A stretch of 64,000 nt of DNA, taken from the NCBI RefSeq assembly GCF_021018895.1, contig NC_079371.1, positions 15,556,001 to 15,620,000 of the forward strand. Reading direction: 5' to 3'. The notes under the pieces were generated by a model that worked only from the letters and a program-made list of their open reading frames with translations, did no database searches and was not told the DNA's origin. Made by a program: the position numbers and the translations under genes. Of the stretch, positions 12,366 through 23,989 are shown one piece after another (position 1 is the first letter of the stretch; each line of letters opens with the position of its first letter). This DNA is from Seriola aureovittata (taxonomy: Eukaryota > Chordata > Actinopteri > Carangiformes > Carangidae).

Positions 12366-14361
12366 CACCAAAAATTGCGAAAAATGCAGACTTAAGGTTT
12401 TTATGCATAGGATTCTAACATGAATCATCATTTCATGAATGAAACTGTGACAGTGAATGCACAGGTAACACAAAGCAAATACATAAAAACAGTACTAGAA
12501 CACAAAGTAAAAACTAAAATGCCTGGACATTAGCCTGGAATTTCAGGGTGAATGGCATCCTGACTTACTCTATGTGCTGCTGCTTTTCAAAGCTACTCTT
12601 CATGGGATCATTAAGATGATTCCACCTAATCGCATTAGAGGAGCACTATACCAGAATTATCACTTTACACACTTTGCAGAAGCCGTAATCCAGGACAGCT
12701 GAGAATGCTGACAGCAGTGGCACAATGGAAACAATGCTTTGAGAGGAATTTCCCATTAAAAACACCTGAAGAAACATGGATAATGTTTTGGGAGTATTTG
12801 GTGCAACAAATAGTTACATTCTATACAATATGGAGATCTATATATTGGTTTAACAAAAGTAATATTTCCTGCAGGATTATATCACCTTATAATTTGTGTT
12901 TATTATTATTATTATTATATATCTTTGTTCCATCAGAAGCAATGTCGGCACAATTTACCAAATCATTTCTCAGTTAGGGGGCAAAGCAAAGTGAGTTAGG
13001 ATTAAGACAAACATTCTGGAGTAAACAAGGGCTTAGGGAACAATTATACTTCATTCTTATCGCAAAGACCCCATTTGCAGTAGTCTGTAAACAAGCAGAC
13101 CAAACTCCTTGTTATTTTGGTATCATGTTTTTAACGCCTTTGTTGTCTCTGTTCAGTTTTGCTCCTCTTACTCACATTAAGCAGATTTTTGCTTCATTAT
13201 CTGTAATGTGATGCTTAGATTATCTTGCCCAGTATCTAATGTAGATGATTTAGTTTTGGTGTGCATGAAATTATTATTATTTTTATGTTCAGTTCATCAC
13301 ATGATGCCTGATCTTGTTAGCTGCTGCTGATATCTAAACTGTCAGACTAAACACAGAAAAACATCATGTGACACTAACAGTTGCACTGAGGCTGGAACTG
13401 TAGGTCATGTGCTGCTGTACTTGAGATGAGAGACATAGATACAGAAAGATACAGTTACAACTAAAACTACATCACAACAGCATGTTATTGTAATGGAGAT
13501 CCACATAAGTCTGAGAAAGTCACCATTAGAATTAAGCATTTAGTGTTGCCATGACATATGTCAAGCCAAACATAGTCCTTGAATATGTGACATGCACTTG
13601 CATGACCAAAAATAAAGTTTAAGAAAAAAGGAGCATCTGAAAGAAAGCAAGTTAACAAAGATCAGCTTTGGAAAATGTCATATGAGCAGGCAAAGAATAT
13701 GACAAAAAGCAAGACAAATCATTCTGCTGCATCTGAAAATGATTATTATACTTCCAGAAAAGATGCCCTTTTGCTTTAAATCAGATAGTTAAATTTTTTT
13801 AATTATTTATTTTTTGCAATAATGGCTTTAAAGTTATATTTGAGCCACAAAATAAAGATCAAATAATAATTATTTATCACCAGAGCTCCATCTTTAAATC
13901 AGAGTAACATGTATCACATATATGTATATAAAGTGCAGCTTGTTCCTAATTGCTCAATAGAGGCAATAATGTTACTGATGGTAATAGAACACAATCAGTC
14001 TGACTTTAGAAATTCTCTTTAAATGAATGTTTTTCATATGATGTGAAAAGAGCAGGACAATAGTGTTTTATTTAACAAAAACAGCAACGCCATTGGCAAA
14101 GAGTATCCTAACATTAACCCAACATTAACCAAAATAACTATCTTTCCCTGAAGCCTAAGAAAATTGAGGAGTAATTTGAGTAGTATTTAGTAATGCTACA
14201 GAAAGTAGGCCACTTTTCGTAGTGAACCAGCAGATACACACACCGACACAAACCCAGACACACACAAAAAAACTTTTGTCACATTGTTTTTCTTATATTC
14301 AGTTATATGCTGTCTCTTCAATATATGTACGTTTTAGGGCGAGTGGGGGTTAAAATGAGGT

Positions 14362-14380
14362 GGGTGGGGGTCGGGGTGGG
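14362..14380 (+). other. G-quadruplex motif
   Basis: GGGTGGGGGTCGGGGTGGG has four G-runs of three to five separated by loops of only one or two bases. This is the pattern that forms very stable parallel quadruplexes. The flanks (GTGGGGGTTAAAATGAGG) add another G-run. The C-rich complement lies on the Pcdh coding strand. Confidence 0.7.
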
Positions 14381-14879
14381 TGTACCAATTGAAAAACCTA
14401 TTTTGAGAACATTATTTGATATAAAAAAACATGCCTCTGCTTCTTATGCTGCATATGAAGTAGCCAATTACAGTTACTAAATCCAAGTCACTTGAACCAC
14501 AAATAGCTGAAATAGTCACTGTGGGTTCATATACAGGACACACACATGCACACAGTAAAAGGACAGGTTCAGAGTCTCTTGTTTTTGGCTCCATGCCTGA
14601 GGCTGTGAAGAGCCAGACTAAGGTTTGGTAGTGCTTCCCATCTCCCCACTACTGCCGCAGTCATAAGGCTGAGAGACAGAGAGGTGCTCTGACATATTCA
14701 GCTCTACTCACAGCTTCAGTTTGTGGAGAAAGAGGAGCTAATGTTGTGAGGAGAGGCTGTGTCTGTGGTCAGAAAGAGTGAGGAGAAAGGAGGGTGCATG
14801 ATGGAGTAAAGGCTAATGGAAAGAGCTATGTATCCTAATAGCAATTAGCAATCCAACTACAAATAACAGACTCAAAAGG

Positions 14880-15262
14880 AAAAGGTGAGGGAGAAGAAAT
14901 TAGAAAGTAAAAGGTGTCAGCCATTTTCTAATAGCTTGCAGTTACATGGAGAAACAGGAGGGGGCATAAGAGAGTATCAGTCAGAGGAAATAAGGATGCG
15001 TAGGAGGAGGTGAGGGATGAAAAAAATCAGAGAAAGGGATTCTTTGTGTAAGGATGAGAATGAGGAGATATGAAAACAATGACAAGGATCGGAGAAACAA
15101 AGTAGCAAAGGAAAAGAAACCAGTAAAAGGTGAAGATGAGAGGAAAAACACACAATGCTGTAGGAAAGTGGGGTAGTGATAAAGAGAACAAAGGCAGGGG
15201 AAGAGGCAGAGAGAGAGAGAGAGGGAGAGAGCCAGTTGGTGGGAGGAGAGAGTGGGATATGA
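14880..15262. repeat. Purine-rich tract
   Basis: About 380 bp of strongly A/G-biased plus strand, including a GA run near 15207-15230. Open frames on its minus strand are low-complexity serine/leucine translations and are not treated as genes. Confidence 0.7.
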
Positions 15263-16575
15263 GTCAGGCTTACAGCATTACCACTCATCTTTCACACCCA
15301 AGTCTCATTGTTATTTTCATTCTCTGCACCTACTTGATAAGATGGTGGCAAACATGGAAGAACATTTGGCAATCGACACACATGTAAACACACAAATACA
15401 CAACTCAAGTTTGTGTGGCTACAGGGCATCAAGTACTCTAATCTCCCTAATATCATGATATAATAATACTAGCACTATCCCTAAATGCCCAAATTCCGAC
15501 TTCATTTTTTTTTCATGACAGATGGTTCACCTAAAAATAAACATAGCGGACCAACTTCACAAAACCAAACGCTACGTGTGGGATGAGATGACTCACCCAC
15601 TGTACAGAACAGCTCACTGGCTCACACTCAAAGGGATGACCAGACAACCAAGAAGATGACGTTCACATCATTTTGAAAATAAGAAAACTAATAAGTATTT
15701 AAGGCTGTAGCTTTAATCAGTGTTAAAAACAGACTTTCTCTCTGTATCTACATAACCATACCACTGTCATGTAATGACACACTTGATATCAGGACAGCGA
15801 CTCTGTGTGCAGCCCCGAGAGACCATAAATCAATGAATTATATTTCTGTAAATACATGGCTGAGTGCATACTGACTGTTTTTTTTTCTGGAGAAGAGGCT
15901 GTTTTGTAGTAAAACTATTCATCACTGATGTCAGGTGAAAACTTACACCTCTTAACATTTTTGGAAAAACAAAAACTAATTAGCAGCATGACAGTCAGGC
16001 TTGTTTGAGTTCATCTACTTGCTTTTTTGAAAATGCTTGACAGTTCAAGAGATGTTGTCTTCTCAGAGCATCATGCAATTCTTGAACTCAAGTTATAACA
16101 TGAAAACCGCTACATTTTGAGTCATGCTTTTTACCTTAATAGTATACACTTTGCCTGACACAAATATCACCTTTAACTCACACAGGCAAGTTCTGCCCAG
16201 TGTGATCTGACCACTTAGTGCACTCAACATTGAACTAATGAAGCATATGCAGAAAGATATACAGAGTGGTTTCTTTATTATTTCAGTTGTAGTTGAAGCC
16301 TTACAACCAAAGAGATGGTGTAAGTGACTGTTAATCAAGTCTGTCTCAAATCTACGCACAAAGCACACAGAATAGCCTGTAACTAAGAGTATTGTAAGAG
16401 TCAACAATACTGTGTTGTTGCTACAAGCCAGTAATATACAAAATGTTTGATTATACAGCTTTATTTATTGAGAATACCCAAACAGGGAACATTCAGAGTG
16501 ACAAGAATACACTTATAATACGATAAACAAGGCTAAGAAATTACCCATGATGATTAGTGGGGCAGGGGCAAATAG

Positions 16576-16589
16576 CCACAGGGGGACAA
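16576..16589 (+). promoter_or_regulatory. Candidate CTCF-like site
   Basis: CCACAGGGGGACAA resembles the CTCF core on the plus strand but with one base fewer before the G-run. Weaker than the sites at 8596 and 11193. Confidence 0.25.
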
Positions 16590-18347
16590 GGAACCCTGCA
16601 GTGAGAGACTGGATCCCTCACAGCCAACATCTGATCCCATCCATGCATGGCCAGAAATAAATACAACGTACGGTATTAATCAGACAAGTGTATGGCACTA
16701 AGTGTGTGGCTGCATACCCCATCTACACCACAGCGAGCAGTTCAAGGATACTGCTATAAGAAGGCAATCCTCTTACCAAGGCTGCATCCAGTGTGTAAGC
16801 AGCTGACTCTGAATTCCCCCTCATCCCTTCATAAATAGTTTCAAGCAGAGATTGTAACCCCATCCCCAAAATCTAGATCTCAGGACACCACACTGGACAC
16901 AAAAGGTGTACTTAGAGTGGATTTTCAACCAACTGTGTCTTCACAAGTTTTCCACTTGATGGCTGGCTGTCTTGCGCTGACCCCTCAGTGAGTTCAATCC
17001 TTCGGGCATGCAGTGATGACCTAAGCACAGCAGCAGATGTTGTGGCTGCATGTGCACTGATGCCAAACAACAGTGTAGACCTACATCTGTTCTGATCTCT
17101 GTTGATTCAGAAAAAAAAAGAAATATTTAAACATAGCACAGAGCTAACTGTACTTAACACAGCTATCGAGCACTGCTTATTACATTAGACAGATAAACAT
17201 ATGTTTAAGCCTATATGTTGTTATACACTGTCATTGTGGAAAATTGTTGTTGCAGGTAAATTACTACACTGTCGACGGAGCGGTTCATTCATAAATGAAG
17301 CAAAAGAACATATTGGCATAATGCAGCACCCTGAGCAAAGCTCATATCCAGCAAGGACTTAAAATGACACATGATGATAGTGTGCGCAAATGCTTTTCAT
17401 TAGTGCAATGTTGTTAATGTTCATAGAAGTTGACTGGGCTAAAACCCTGGAGAAAGGCCTCAGTGCCTTGATTCAGCTGCAGTGGAGTGATTCCAAAATG
17501 AGAGTGAAAAGGTCCAACCTATAGGACTCATCCACACAGCTCTGAGTCGATGAACTGAGACATAATGAAACTAAGGGCTTATATAACTGAGTGGTGGACA
17601 GGGGAAAGGGTCAGACCTGCTCAAACAATACCAGTCATGAAAGAAGAAAAATAAATTTACAGCAGTGATACAAATGTCACACGTGCTAGACAAACATGAA
17701 TAAAACTGGCATATCTCTTTATCATCATGAAAGACCCAGGTCTGACCCATATACTAAAGAGCAGTGACTAGCCCGAGCCAGTTTACATCAAAGCCACACA
17801 TGGCTCTGAACCAGTCTCGTCATGTTCTAGGACAAATGATAAGAGTGAAAGGAGTAGTGCCAGGGAGTCTTAGCCCACAGTTGTGAATGAAGCTCCCCAT
17901 GATATTTTTTGCCCACTGACTCTGCATGTCACATTGTTACTAGTTGATTTAACAATTGTCAAATAGCTGCCATTAGAAAAAAGGTTGTCTTATGTACTGT
18001 ATGAGCATAATGATGCTCAAGAGTGGGACATTTGGTTGAAATTGCAGTCAGTGTCACACATAATAGAAGGAAACTGCTATCAATTCACATAAAACTGCTG
18101 GATTTAAACTTTGATATACAAGACACAAAAGTTAGTCACAAAAGAGAATAGACATTTCACTTCTTTGTCCACTACTTCTCTGTCACTCCACAGTCAAAGC
18201 AGTTCACATAGAAGAACAAACACTTTATTGACAAAATACGCCATAAGCTGCACTGCAGCAGTGGCTGTGCTTGCTGACATTCACAATAACACCCTCCTGA
18301 TTCACCAACCACAAGTCACCCGGATAGTCTGCAGAGTGGAAGTGCTG

Positions 18348-18350
<3 letters not shown>

Positions 18351-18388
<38 letters not shown>
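18351..18388. repeat. (CA)n microsatellite
   Basis: CA dinucleotide run of about 38 bp. Confidence 0.95.
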
Positions 18389-18390
<2 letters not shown>

Positions 18391-20099
18391 GGGAGAGTAC
18401 GTATAGTATTAACAACCCAGAAAACAGTACAGTAGCAGCAACATCTGTACTGGATGTAGTTTTTGTGGCTCAATACAATAGAACAGCAAGTAGTTATTTA
18501 GTTACTAATCAACACAATTCCAAATAATCTCCAACCAAAGTTAATGTACTATTTTCTCTTTTAGTCAAAGACCCACATCAGCTTAATCAGTGAAGAACAA
18601 CTCTCAACTCAACCTTGTCAAGTGTAAGTGACTAGTGATAAAAAAACAATACCCCATTACACAGAAAAGGATAGATGGATAGATAACCATTTTACATTGC
18701 TGTAGAAAGACTGGTTTGAGTAACTGCAAGTCTTTCATGCTGTAACACCTCAAGCACTGGCCAAAGTGATATCCTACGTCCTGCACACGCTGCAACATGG
18801 TACATGTAGCTCAACACTTCATCTTATTACACTCTCTTCACATTTCACTGAGGTGTTGCCAGTGCAGGTCTGGCTAAACAAACTATTAGTATTGTATCTA
18901 AAACAGTATTATCAGTAGCAGACCTAAGTTGCTCTATTTTCACCTTTCCTCCTTATAGATATAGAGCTAAGGGGGTGAAATGTTACTTATGAACATTATG
19001 TTCGCAGCTAATTACATGCCTCCACAATTCAGCTTTTATCAAAGTTTTAAATCAGTTATAGTGCTTGATTCCCAGATTGAACACTTATGGTTTATTTTTC
19101 TGATTGGAGGCTGCAAAAAAAATGCGCAGAAAGGAAAAATAATGTAATAGTCAAGTGGAGGGAGGGCTTATCTCAGTGATCATTGAGTCTGACTGTGGTA
19201 AGTGACATTAAATTAATGACCCGATGGATCATAGGTAAACAAGGCTTACAGGAGATGTTTCACACAAACAGAGTGCGAGCAGGGGAATAGAGAACATACA
19301 GACTTAAAGTTTGCAAAGCATAACAGTATAGAGAAGGGCACAGATATAACTAAATAGATTAAATCAATGATGTATACAGTATTTTGAGTAAGAAAGAATG
19401 AGATACAGTAGCTACAATTGGTCCCACTATTAAACACAACTGAACAGCTATATTACCTGTGTAATTACACACATTGTAAGTACATGCACAGTGTTATTGT
19501 ATGGACAGTTTTGCATTTTTGGAAGCTGATGTGTCAGGCTCATCTCAGCGGTGAAAGTTTAGTCTGAGATAGAATATTAAACTCTGAAATCATGACAAAA
19601 AGACATGTACTCATGATATTGTGAGAAATATTTGGAAATGGTGGTGTCAGGGCTTTGATTAATGGAATTGTTTTGAGTGAGCGTGTCTTTTTTTTTTTTC
19701 TCAGTAGTTCACCAAGGGAGCATTCTCTCCTTATGCTCTACTTTCTTATTCTCTGCATGCCTCTTCCTCCATCCATCCAGCCCCCTTTCTTCTGTGAAAA
19801 TGCCTTTCAATATAAGGTGGATTAGACATATGTGAGTATGTTTGATGTGTTGTTGTGTGTGTGTCTATGTGAAGAAGTGTGTGTGCATAAAGTGCGAACA
19901 TGACGATAGTAGCTGCTTTCATTCTACTCTGCTGTGTGTGTAAATTAGATTACCATCACTGTTGCTGACCTCAATGTGAGTGGCGCCATCTTCCAACAAA
20001 GCTTGAGCAATAAGAAAGAATGTGCCCTACTGACACACAACAGCACAAGCAGCATCTGCAGCCACAACCCTACAGGCATGAGGCACAGTAACACAGAGC

Positions 20100-20400
20100 T
20101 AAAGACCATGTGGCAGAACGAGAGAGGAGATAGACTGCAGGAAGAAAGACAGAAAATGATAGGAAGACAGAAAAAGGTGACATATGAAAGAGGAAACGAA
20201 GGACAGACACATAAAGCGGGAAAAGGAGGCCAAGAGTGGGATGGGGGAGGGGGAAACTGAGAGTGATAACAATATGGAGGGTAAGGAATGAGGAGAGTAA
20301 TAGTGAGGAGACAGTGAGGGAAGATGCAAAAACAGAGGAAGGAAAAGCAGGCCAGTGAATGAAAGAGAACAGAGCAGAGGCAGAACAGAACAGGGAGCAC
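20100..20400. repeat. Purine-rich tract
   Basis: About 300 bp of A/G-rich plus strand with GATGGGGGAGGGGGAAA near its centre. The minus strand gives long CT-rich open frames that are low-complexity artefacts. Confidence 0.7.
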
Positions 20401-22165
20401 TGCAAGGAATGGTATCTTATTGCATAACATTCATACTGTCTAACAAAAAAAAAGAAGATAGGATTGGACAGTTTGTTGGTGGAGTCGAAAATGGACGGTG
20501 AAATGAAAAGGACATAATACAACAGAATAGGTTTTAAAAGGTTCACATGAAATGTGGGTGAATGGGTCAGGGAGGCGGATGCAGAAAAGGTTAGCAAGCA
20601 AATGAAAAAGTGAAGCACAGGGAGAAGAGTCTGCTTAGGAGAAAGTTGTCAGCATTTAGAGAAACCACATGAAGTAAGGCTAATTCTCTCAAGCTGCTAG
20701 CATTACAGTCCATACAGTCCACTTCTGCTGTAACAGCTGTGTCTCCTCTGTTTCTCCCTGACTTTTTGCTTGTCCTCTTACCCTCTCTCCCCATGACACT
20801 GAATACAGTTTGAGGAAAATGCTCTCACCCATTTAACAAAGACAACATACACAGACACACGAAACACGGGGTTCATTGCACTGTGAATGATTTTCAGTGC
20901 AGACACTCAGCATGCAAACGCAATTGCACAGATCTGCTGAGCCAGCCAAGCACACAGACAAAGCCACTGGAGCAAGCAGCCACACCCCCGCCAAAGAGAG
21001 CATACAGAAGGAAAATATACTAAGAACATACAAGGATAGACATGCTGTATTCAGTGTACAGTCTCCTGTTTTACATTAATCATGACCATCAATCAAGATC
21101 AAGTAGACCTAGTAAGAAGTACTTTTTAGATTTTAGTCGCATTAGTAATACAGACAAACACAATGTGTTGATTCATTACTGGACCAAGGTGCATCCTGTG
21201 TGTTTTCATTCTGAATGACACTAGTTGCAATCCATCCACTCCTGTTCTCATCCACTTTAGCTCTCCTAGCTATGAAAGCAAAAATACCATGGCAAAGTAA
21301 AGTGCCTCACAGTTTCATAAGAGATGTACAACCAGATCACAGTTTAAGCAGAGAGAACTAATGTGATCCACTGATATCACCCTGCACTTTTAATGAAATG
21401 CACTCATTTTTAATCACATAAATAAATCTTTTTCTGGGCATCTGCTGTCCAGGCACAGCTTAGCACTGCTGCTGTACTGCAAAAACACATGATCCCACAC
21501 ACAAACACATTCACATAAAATATACATACACGCACACATACACACAAATAGGCAGTTATTGCTTTCTACTAGAGCTTTAAATAAAACTGGACTAGAACTG
21601 CAGAGAAAGTGTGCTCAGCCTCCACCTAATGAAGCTGAGCCGCTGCTTTACTCTGAATCTGAACCGATCCTTTCCCTTCAGACTCCACTCTAGCTTACTG
21701 ATGTATTCCACACGCTGCTCAGTGGGTCAAAATACACCCTCAGCTTTCACCGAAGACAAAGTTAATGACAGTTTAAAATACATGTCATTTTCTAGCTGGG
21801 AAATCTAAGGTTGACCCAGTTGTTTGCGAGAAAAGATTATCTCCATACTATAAAATATCTAATTAGAAGATCAACTATTCCTGCCTTTACTATTGCTTCT
21901 ATATCTGCACCATCTGCTGCCTGATTTACAATGGAGATTTTGTTAACATAATCCATGTGTTTCTATCTAAATAAACCCATTTTCATTAAATATTGTGAGA
22001 TGTCTATAGATGAGCTCTACAAAAGCCACTTCCCCTCCCCCTCCTCTACTGCTCTCTCTATCCCTCCCTCCCTCCTTCATCCTCTTCCGCTGCTGTTGCT
22101 AAGACCGCTGAGTGCATGCTAGTCTGTGGAAACCAGTAGACTCCGAGAGGTGGATCTCCTAGTGT

Positions 22166-22180
22166 GTTGCTATGGGCAAC
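22166..22180 (+). promoter_or_regulatory. Candidate RFX X-box
   Basis: GTTGCTATGGGCAAC is a nearly palindromic X-box fitting RYYNYY-N3-RRNRAC with both half-sites intact, the best RFX match in the spacer. The surrounding 22.02-22.20 kb is relatively GC-rich for this spacer. Confidence 0.45.
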
Positions 22181-22796
22181 GCACAGTGTTCAACAGATAA
22201 TCAGCCATGAAGCCGCATGTAGACCTTCACACGTGTGATAAAACATGACCTATTTTTTCAGTCAGTCAAAAGGGATCAACTGCTCAGAAGCTAGTGTGTA
22301 TGTACATGAACTGTATTCACTCTTTTACATCACTGTCTTGTATTTTTCAAGTCCAAAGCTCAATCAAATGACAAGCAGTAGAAATATACTGCTTGCTGAT
22401 TTGCAGTCCTGTAATGAATAAGGATCCCTGCTGAAGCAAAGTGTCCCAACCCCACCTGACTGGTTGTACATTGTGATTCACTGCACATCAGCCGCAGGCT
22501 CTCTCCCCTCCTCTCTCTGTCGTAGCTCCAGTCATTCATAGCCCACTGAACCACCTCAGCTACATTAGCGAGTTACTCTGTAAGCCAGTCAGTCACTCCC
22601 TTCACACACGTGTCAACCCTTACAGACAGACATGTAGAGCAGAAAAACATGTACTGGTTGTACATGTGTGTAAAATACACACACCATAATTCCTGTGCTC
22701 TGTGTTAAACAGAAAAGATACATAATAATGACATGTCTTTTTCAAATGACTATCTGGATATTTAGGTAGTGAAAGAACATTATATTTGAAGTGGAG

Positions 22797-22801
22797 GATG
22801 T
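22797..22801. repeat. Target-site duplication (left copy)
   Basis: GATGT immediately before the 5' LTR is repeated immediately after the 3' LTR at 28947-28951. Five-bp duplications are usual for BEL/Pao elements. Confidence 0.9.
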
Positions 22802-23305
22802 TGTAACTGTCTGAGAGACAGGTATTTCATTTCAGTGTTTATTTTATATGTATTTGAAATTTAAGTTTGAAATCATTATAATGTGTTAAAACTGTAATAT
22901 AAGATTATCTTGAACGCAACCTTTTGGGGTTTCAAGTGGTCAGAGGTCACACCTGGGCATTGTGGGATATTTTTACAAAAAAGAAAAGAAAGAGAGGTCC
23001 TACATGTGCTGAAGGAGAGCCAAACGTGGCTACTGAGGACAATATTCTGCACGGTTGGAGAGGCGCACACGGTAGTGTACTTTTATTTAGTTTTTCATAT
23101 TTGGTATTTATGTTTAAAAGTGACCTTTTGTATGTTCCTTTGATGTTTTCAGTTTAAGCACTTAACGGGTGTATTTGGTTGTTTTTGTATTTTTTGTGTG
23201 TAGTTTTCACGGTGTCTGATGACAGAGATGCTTGAGAGAGAATAAAACATCATGAAGGACATCTGTATGATGCGTGGCCATATTTCTTGAACCGGTGCAG
23301 CTACA
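22802..23305 (+). repeat. 5' LTR
   Basis: 504 bp, starting TGTAACTGTCTGAGAGACAG and ending GGTGCAGCTACA. AATAAA at 23241-23246 is the likely polyadenylation signal. The plus strand also contains TTTATT, so AATAAA occurs on the minus strand and could act on antisense Pcdh transcripts. Confidence 0.95.
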
Positions 23306-23989
23306 GTGAAAACGTAACGCCAGCAGGCCAAGAGTCCCGAGTGATGAGCGGTGCGCGTTGCGACGAGAGAGAGAAGCATCGCCTGCACCGCGTGTGACCG
23401 GAGGAGTGAAGAGATAAGTGGCGTGCTGAATCACGGGAGACACGTTCCTGTCACCGGGTGAAGAGTACCGCGATTCCGCTGTTAGACGGCAGCTCCAGCG
23501 TGGACCACAGCTCTGCGAATATCCCATACGGGCCACAGCGCGCAGTGACTGTTGTAAACTATTGCTGGCACAGAGGACACAGGGGAAAGCGGCTCTGCAT
23601 ACGGCGTCAGATGTGTGAGTGCAACTGTGCTTCTTGGTGGATTGCACAGTTTGAAAGAAATGACTGGGTAAAACCAAAATAATTTCTAGAGACAGTAATT
23701 CATTAATCTGTTTAAAAACAAACAAACTAACAAAAACATTGAACGTTAAAACACTGGTTTAATATTGAGAGACTGAATTATCTTTGTTACATCAGTCAAT
23801 GTTGTTCCTGATTTATCGTTATGCCTAATGGTTGTTAATGTTAATGGTGTTTTTGATCTGAGAGTTTAAAAAGCTAATCAAATGGGTTTTGTTTGAGAAA
23901 TAGGAACTGATTGCACTGCTAAAAACATAGTAATTAAGAATTCATTTGAACATAGCAGTGACTAGTGATATACAGTGTTATACAGTACA
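23306..23989 (+). other. Retrotransposon 5' leader
   Basis: 684 bp between the 5' LTR and the first ATG of the polyprotein. It is GC-richer in its first 300 bases. A 74-codon open frame at 23458-23682 has no recognisable domain and is probably fortuitous. The packaging signal and primer-binding site should lie here but were not identified. Confidence 0.6.

Larger units (their letters stand above)
6001..22796. other. Gene-poor spacer between the two Pcdh exon groups
   Basis: About 17 kb with no open reading frame that looks like a real gene. The short frames are AT-rich, CT-rich or microsatellite translations. I searched by eye for the first Pcdh constant exon. Its invariant DW(R) codons require CCARTC on the plus strand for a minus-strand gene, and no occurrence has the right flanks. 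The region holds microsatellites, two purine-rich tracts, a G-quadruplex motif, one probable dispersed repeat, and candidate CTCF and RFX sites listed separately. It is a plausible home for cluster enhancers, by analogy with mammalian HS elements. Small exons could have been missed. Confidence 0.6.

Noticed and set aside
12032..12408. Overlapping minus-strand frames around the GT microsatellite
   Set aside because: They translate a microsatellite and an apparent dispersed repeat.
20070..20618. Long minus-strand frames at 19945-20618 and 14977-15288
   Set aside because: Low-complexity Ser/Leu/Phe translations of purine-rich DNA with no domain, splice context or homology that I recognise.
22360..22554. 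Minus-strand frame containing NDWSY, considered as the first Pcdh constant exon
   Set aside because: Only DW is shared with the constant-region DWRYS/DWRFS motif. The following residues do not fit, and no acceptor or donor arrangement is evident.
22876..23157. Duplicated short frames at 22876-23157 and 28517-28798
   Set aside because: They are the two LTR copies read in chance frames, not genes.
23458..23682. 74-codon frame in the retrotransposon leader
   Set aside because: No recognisable domain, and it lies in a region expected to be untranslated.
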